This document shows, in pieces, positions 37,311-37,549 of a stretch of 37,549 bases of DNA. The notes beneath the pieces were generated by a model. It had not been told where the DNA came from and did not search any database. It worked only from the letters and a program-made list of their open reading frames with translations. Source of the stretch: Pseudomonadota bacterium (GTDB lineage: Bacteria > Pseudomonadota > Gammaproteobacteria > Burkholderiales > Casimicrobiaceae); the NCBI GenBank assembly GCA_018241765.1, contig JAFEDD010000027.1, forward strand, positions 1 to 37,549, written 5' to 3'. Position 1 is the stretch's first letter; each line of letters starts with the position of its first letter. Both the position numbers and the translations under genes were made by a program.

Positions 37311-37549
37311 GGTTCATCCCGCAGGAAATGCGAGAAACCCTTGTCGAGCAGAGCGTCCACCGGTACGTCGTCGGCGAGCAGCATCACATCCACATCGGCC
37401 GTGTCGCGCGCATTGACGTATTCGTTCCACTGACGGTAGCCCCAGGTCGCGAAGACGGCGGTGACCACCAGCCCGGTCGCCCAGAAGCGCCAGTCGTGCA
37501 AGCGCGTACGCCAGCCGCCGGCGAGGCTGACACTGCCGTCGCCACCGAC
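37307..37549 (-). CDS. DUF3619 protein, C-terminal part, cut by the window edge
   Basis: The visible 80 residues contain one membrane segment (WRFWATGLVVTAVFATWGY) and the conserved tail ADVDVMLLADDVPVDALLDKGFSHFL typical of DUF3619. The frame stays open to base 37549, so the N-terminus is outside the window. DUF3619 is often encoded behind an extracytoplasmic-function-like sigma factor gene in Burkholderiales, so such a gene is expected further right. The predicted topology, a cytoplasmic N-terminus and periplasmic tail, would fit an anti-sigma-like role, but this is not shown here. Confidence 0.88.
   Translation of the reverse strand, partial: VGGDGSVSLAGGWRTRLHDWRFWATGLVVTAVFATWGYRQWNEYVNARDTADVDVMLLADDVPVDALLDKGFSHFLRDEP

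Overview
The window is GC-rich chromosomal DNA of a betaproteobacterium, most likely of the order Burkholderiales. Pointers are a Bug-type tricarboxylate receptor protein, the hisZ-purA-phosphoribosyltransferase order, a DUF3619-DUF3106-RDD run, a CysH of the iron-sulfur type next to cysD and cysN, and a BLUF gene beside folE. I cannot name the genus from sequence alone. Most of the window is ordinary core and accessory metabolism.

Layout, left to right. (1) 1-788: the possible 3' end of a cut-off gene, a dispersed palindromic element and a tandem array of REP-like hairpins, with no complete gene. (2) 789-7745: a blue-light (BLUF) protein and folE on the minus strand; divergent uraA; a Bcr/CflA drug exporter; then uvrB with a LexA box and a consensus-like promoter that predicts a leaderless mRNA; then a MarC-family membrane protein. 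(3) 8030-13395: a membrane-anchored Mrr-like protein with substituted catalytic residues, the scoAB succinyl-CoA:3-ketoacid CoA-transferase, a class 3 lipase preceded by two paralogous exported proteins, and a small periplasmic TonB-C-like protein. (4) 13449-13832: tRNA-Pro, tRNA-Arg and tRNA-His with a strong terminator. (5) 14008-17362: a peptide-type solute-binding protein, a TRIC channel protein and an alpha/beta hydrolase. (6) 17468-23616: a two-gene NAD-linked formate dehydrogenase-like system translationally coupled to a MaoC protein, then a Bug receptor. (7) 27616-23708 (minus): a tightly overlapping TSUP transporter-cysH-cysD-cysN sulfate assimilation operon. (8) 27752-28768: tRNA-Ser followed by a scar of integrase fragments and the end of an IS256-family element. 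(9) 32693-28769 (minus): serine protease, MoxR ATPase, DUF58 and vWA (BatA-like) genes; the IS remnant sits directly against the vWA stop codon. (10) 35787-32791 (minus): hisZ, purA and a phosphoribosyltransferase. (11) 37549-36073 (minus): DUF3619 (cut by the window edge), DUF3106 and RDD genes.

The least explained signals are non-coding or contextual: a family of about 120-nt palindromic elements present four times in intergenic spaces, the REP array with compensatory stem changes, the lipase/paralog locus that resembles an effector-immunity arrangement, and the tRNA-Ser scar that may have removed the distal part of the Bat operon. No single complete new system is proven here; the lipase locus and the palindromic element family are the best candidates.
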